From NCBI GenBank assembly GCA_039804245.1, contig JBDLWO010000039.1, positions 1-41,756 of the forward strand: DNA of 41,756 nt, given 5' to 3'. Shown here in pieces: positions 41,562 through 41,756 of the stretch. A program made the position numbers and the translations under genes. The notes below the pieces were generated by a model. That model worked only from the letters and a program-made list of their open reading frames with translations. It was not told the origin of the DNA and ran no database searches. The DNA is from M3007 sp039804245 (GTDB lineage: Bacteria; Bacteroidota; Bacteroidia; Chitinophagales; Saprospiraceae). Position 1 is the first letter of the stretch. Each line of letters starts with the position of its first letter.

Positions 41562-41756
41562 TCAGAATTTGAAACGAAGTGTTGCCATCCAGTTTCTGCC
41601 AGCCTGCGGAAACAGGCCGGTCTGACGGTAAATGCCATCGCCATCACCGAGCGCATAGGGATCATCGGGACGCGGATCGAAACTGGTTGATGTAAACCTG
41701 TAAACCCATCCATTGTTGGCATACTGTTCATTCAGCCAGTTATTGCAGGTGAGGAT
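41562..41756 (-). CDS. TonB-dependent receptor, C-terminal end only
   Basis: Sixty-four codons of a longer gene that enters from the right edge, ending at TGA 41562-41564. The sequence NNWLNEQYANNGWVYRFTST followed by GLFPQAGRNWMATLRFKF is the standard last strands of a Bacteroidota TonB-dependent outer-membrane receptor, with the terminal aromatic residue needed for barrel insertion. The rest, including plug and TonB box, lies beyond the window, so the substrate cannot be inferred. It is convergent with tRNA-Leu, with the tRNA terminator in between. Confidence 0.88.
   Translation of the reverse strand: MLTCNNWLNEQYANNGWVYRFTSTSFDPRPDDPYALGDGDGIYRQTGLFPQAGRNWMATLRFKF

Noticed and set aside
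1..41756. CRISPR arrays, insertion sequences, prophage or integron structures
   Set aside because: No regularly spaced repeats, transposase, integrase or phage genes were seen on either strand.

Overview
The window looks like core chromosome of a Bacteroidota member, probably Saprospiria/Chitinophagia-like (the phylum is inferred with confidence, the class is a guess). Evidence: repeated promoters with the Bacteroidota -7 element TAnnTTTG; almost no Shine-Dalgarno sequences; an alpha-beta fused 2-oxoacid dehydrogenase E1; SusC/TonB-receptor-like, DUF4199, LVIVD and VPS10/Asp-box families; and FkpA-type lipoproteins. I see no phage, transposon, CRISPR array or obvious horizontally acquired island.

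Layout. 1-1286 (-): an edge-truncated TMTC/PMT-like membrane protein. 1335-3785 (-): priA, divergent from infC (3924-4583, non-AUG start), which is followed by a strong terminator and a separate rpmI-rplT operon with a structured intercistronic RNA. 5423-6834 (-): miaA and ndk. 6986-11079 (+): an NrnA-like DHH phosphoesterase, two tandem secreted FKBP isomerases, and prfB with a complete programmed +1 frameshift. 11080-15945 (-): a tight six-gene operon of SWIM protein, rlmH, rhomboid, two DUF4199 membrane proteins, and an alpha/beta hydrolase that lacks its nucleophile serine. 15985-19079 (-): a Cys/Met-type PLP enzyme, fabH, and a DUF2520 Rossmann protein whose promoter sits inside a 13-bp inverted repeat. 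19188-20727 (-): an ECF sigma / anti-sigma-like / Spy-like operon. 20867-22171 (-): rmuC.

22379-26423 (+): an LVIVD beta-propeller lipoprotein, then a second ECF cluster (outer-membrane-type protein, sigma factor, and a protein with one inner-membrane helix plus a barrel-like C-terminus). 26435-29555 (-): a small hypothetical protein and the fused E1. 29781-32984 (+): a Tat-exported TIM-barrel isomerase, a GMC oxidoreductase and a Tat-signal subunit-3 protein, probably a periplasmic sugar-oxidation module. 33072-35960 (+): a large Asp-box/VPS10 secreted protein. 36091-41399 (+): a lipoprotein, kynureninase and two tandem CotH-family proteins. 41432-41516: tRNA-Leu(UAA) with its own promoter and terminator. 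The window ends in the C-terminus of a TonB-dependent receptor (-).

The first half is mostly translation and housekeeping (priA, infC, rpmI, rplT, miaA, ndk, prfB, rlmH, fabH, tRNA-Leu). The second half is mostly envelope and periplasmic functions with two ECF signalling units. The observations most worth following are the inverted-repeat operator, the second ECF cluster, the GMC/Tat module, the tandem CotH pair, the rpmI-rplT intercistronic RNA and the serine-less hydrolase.
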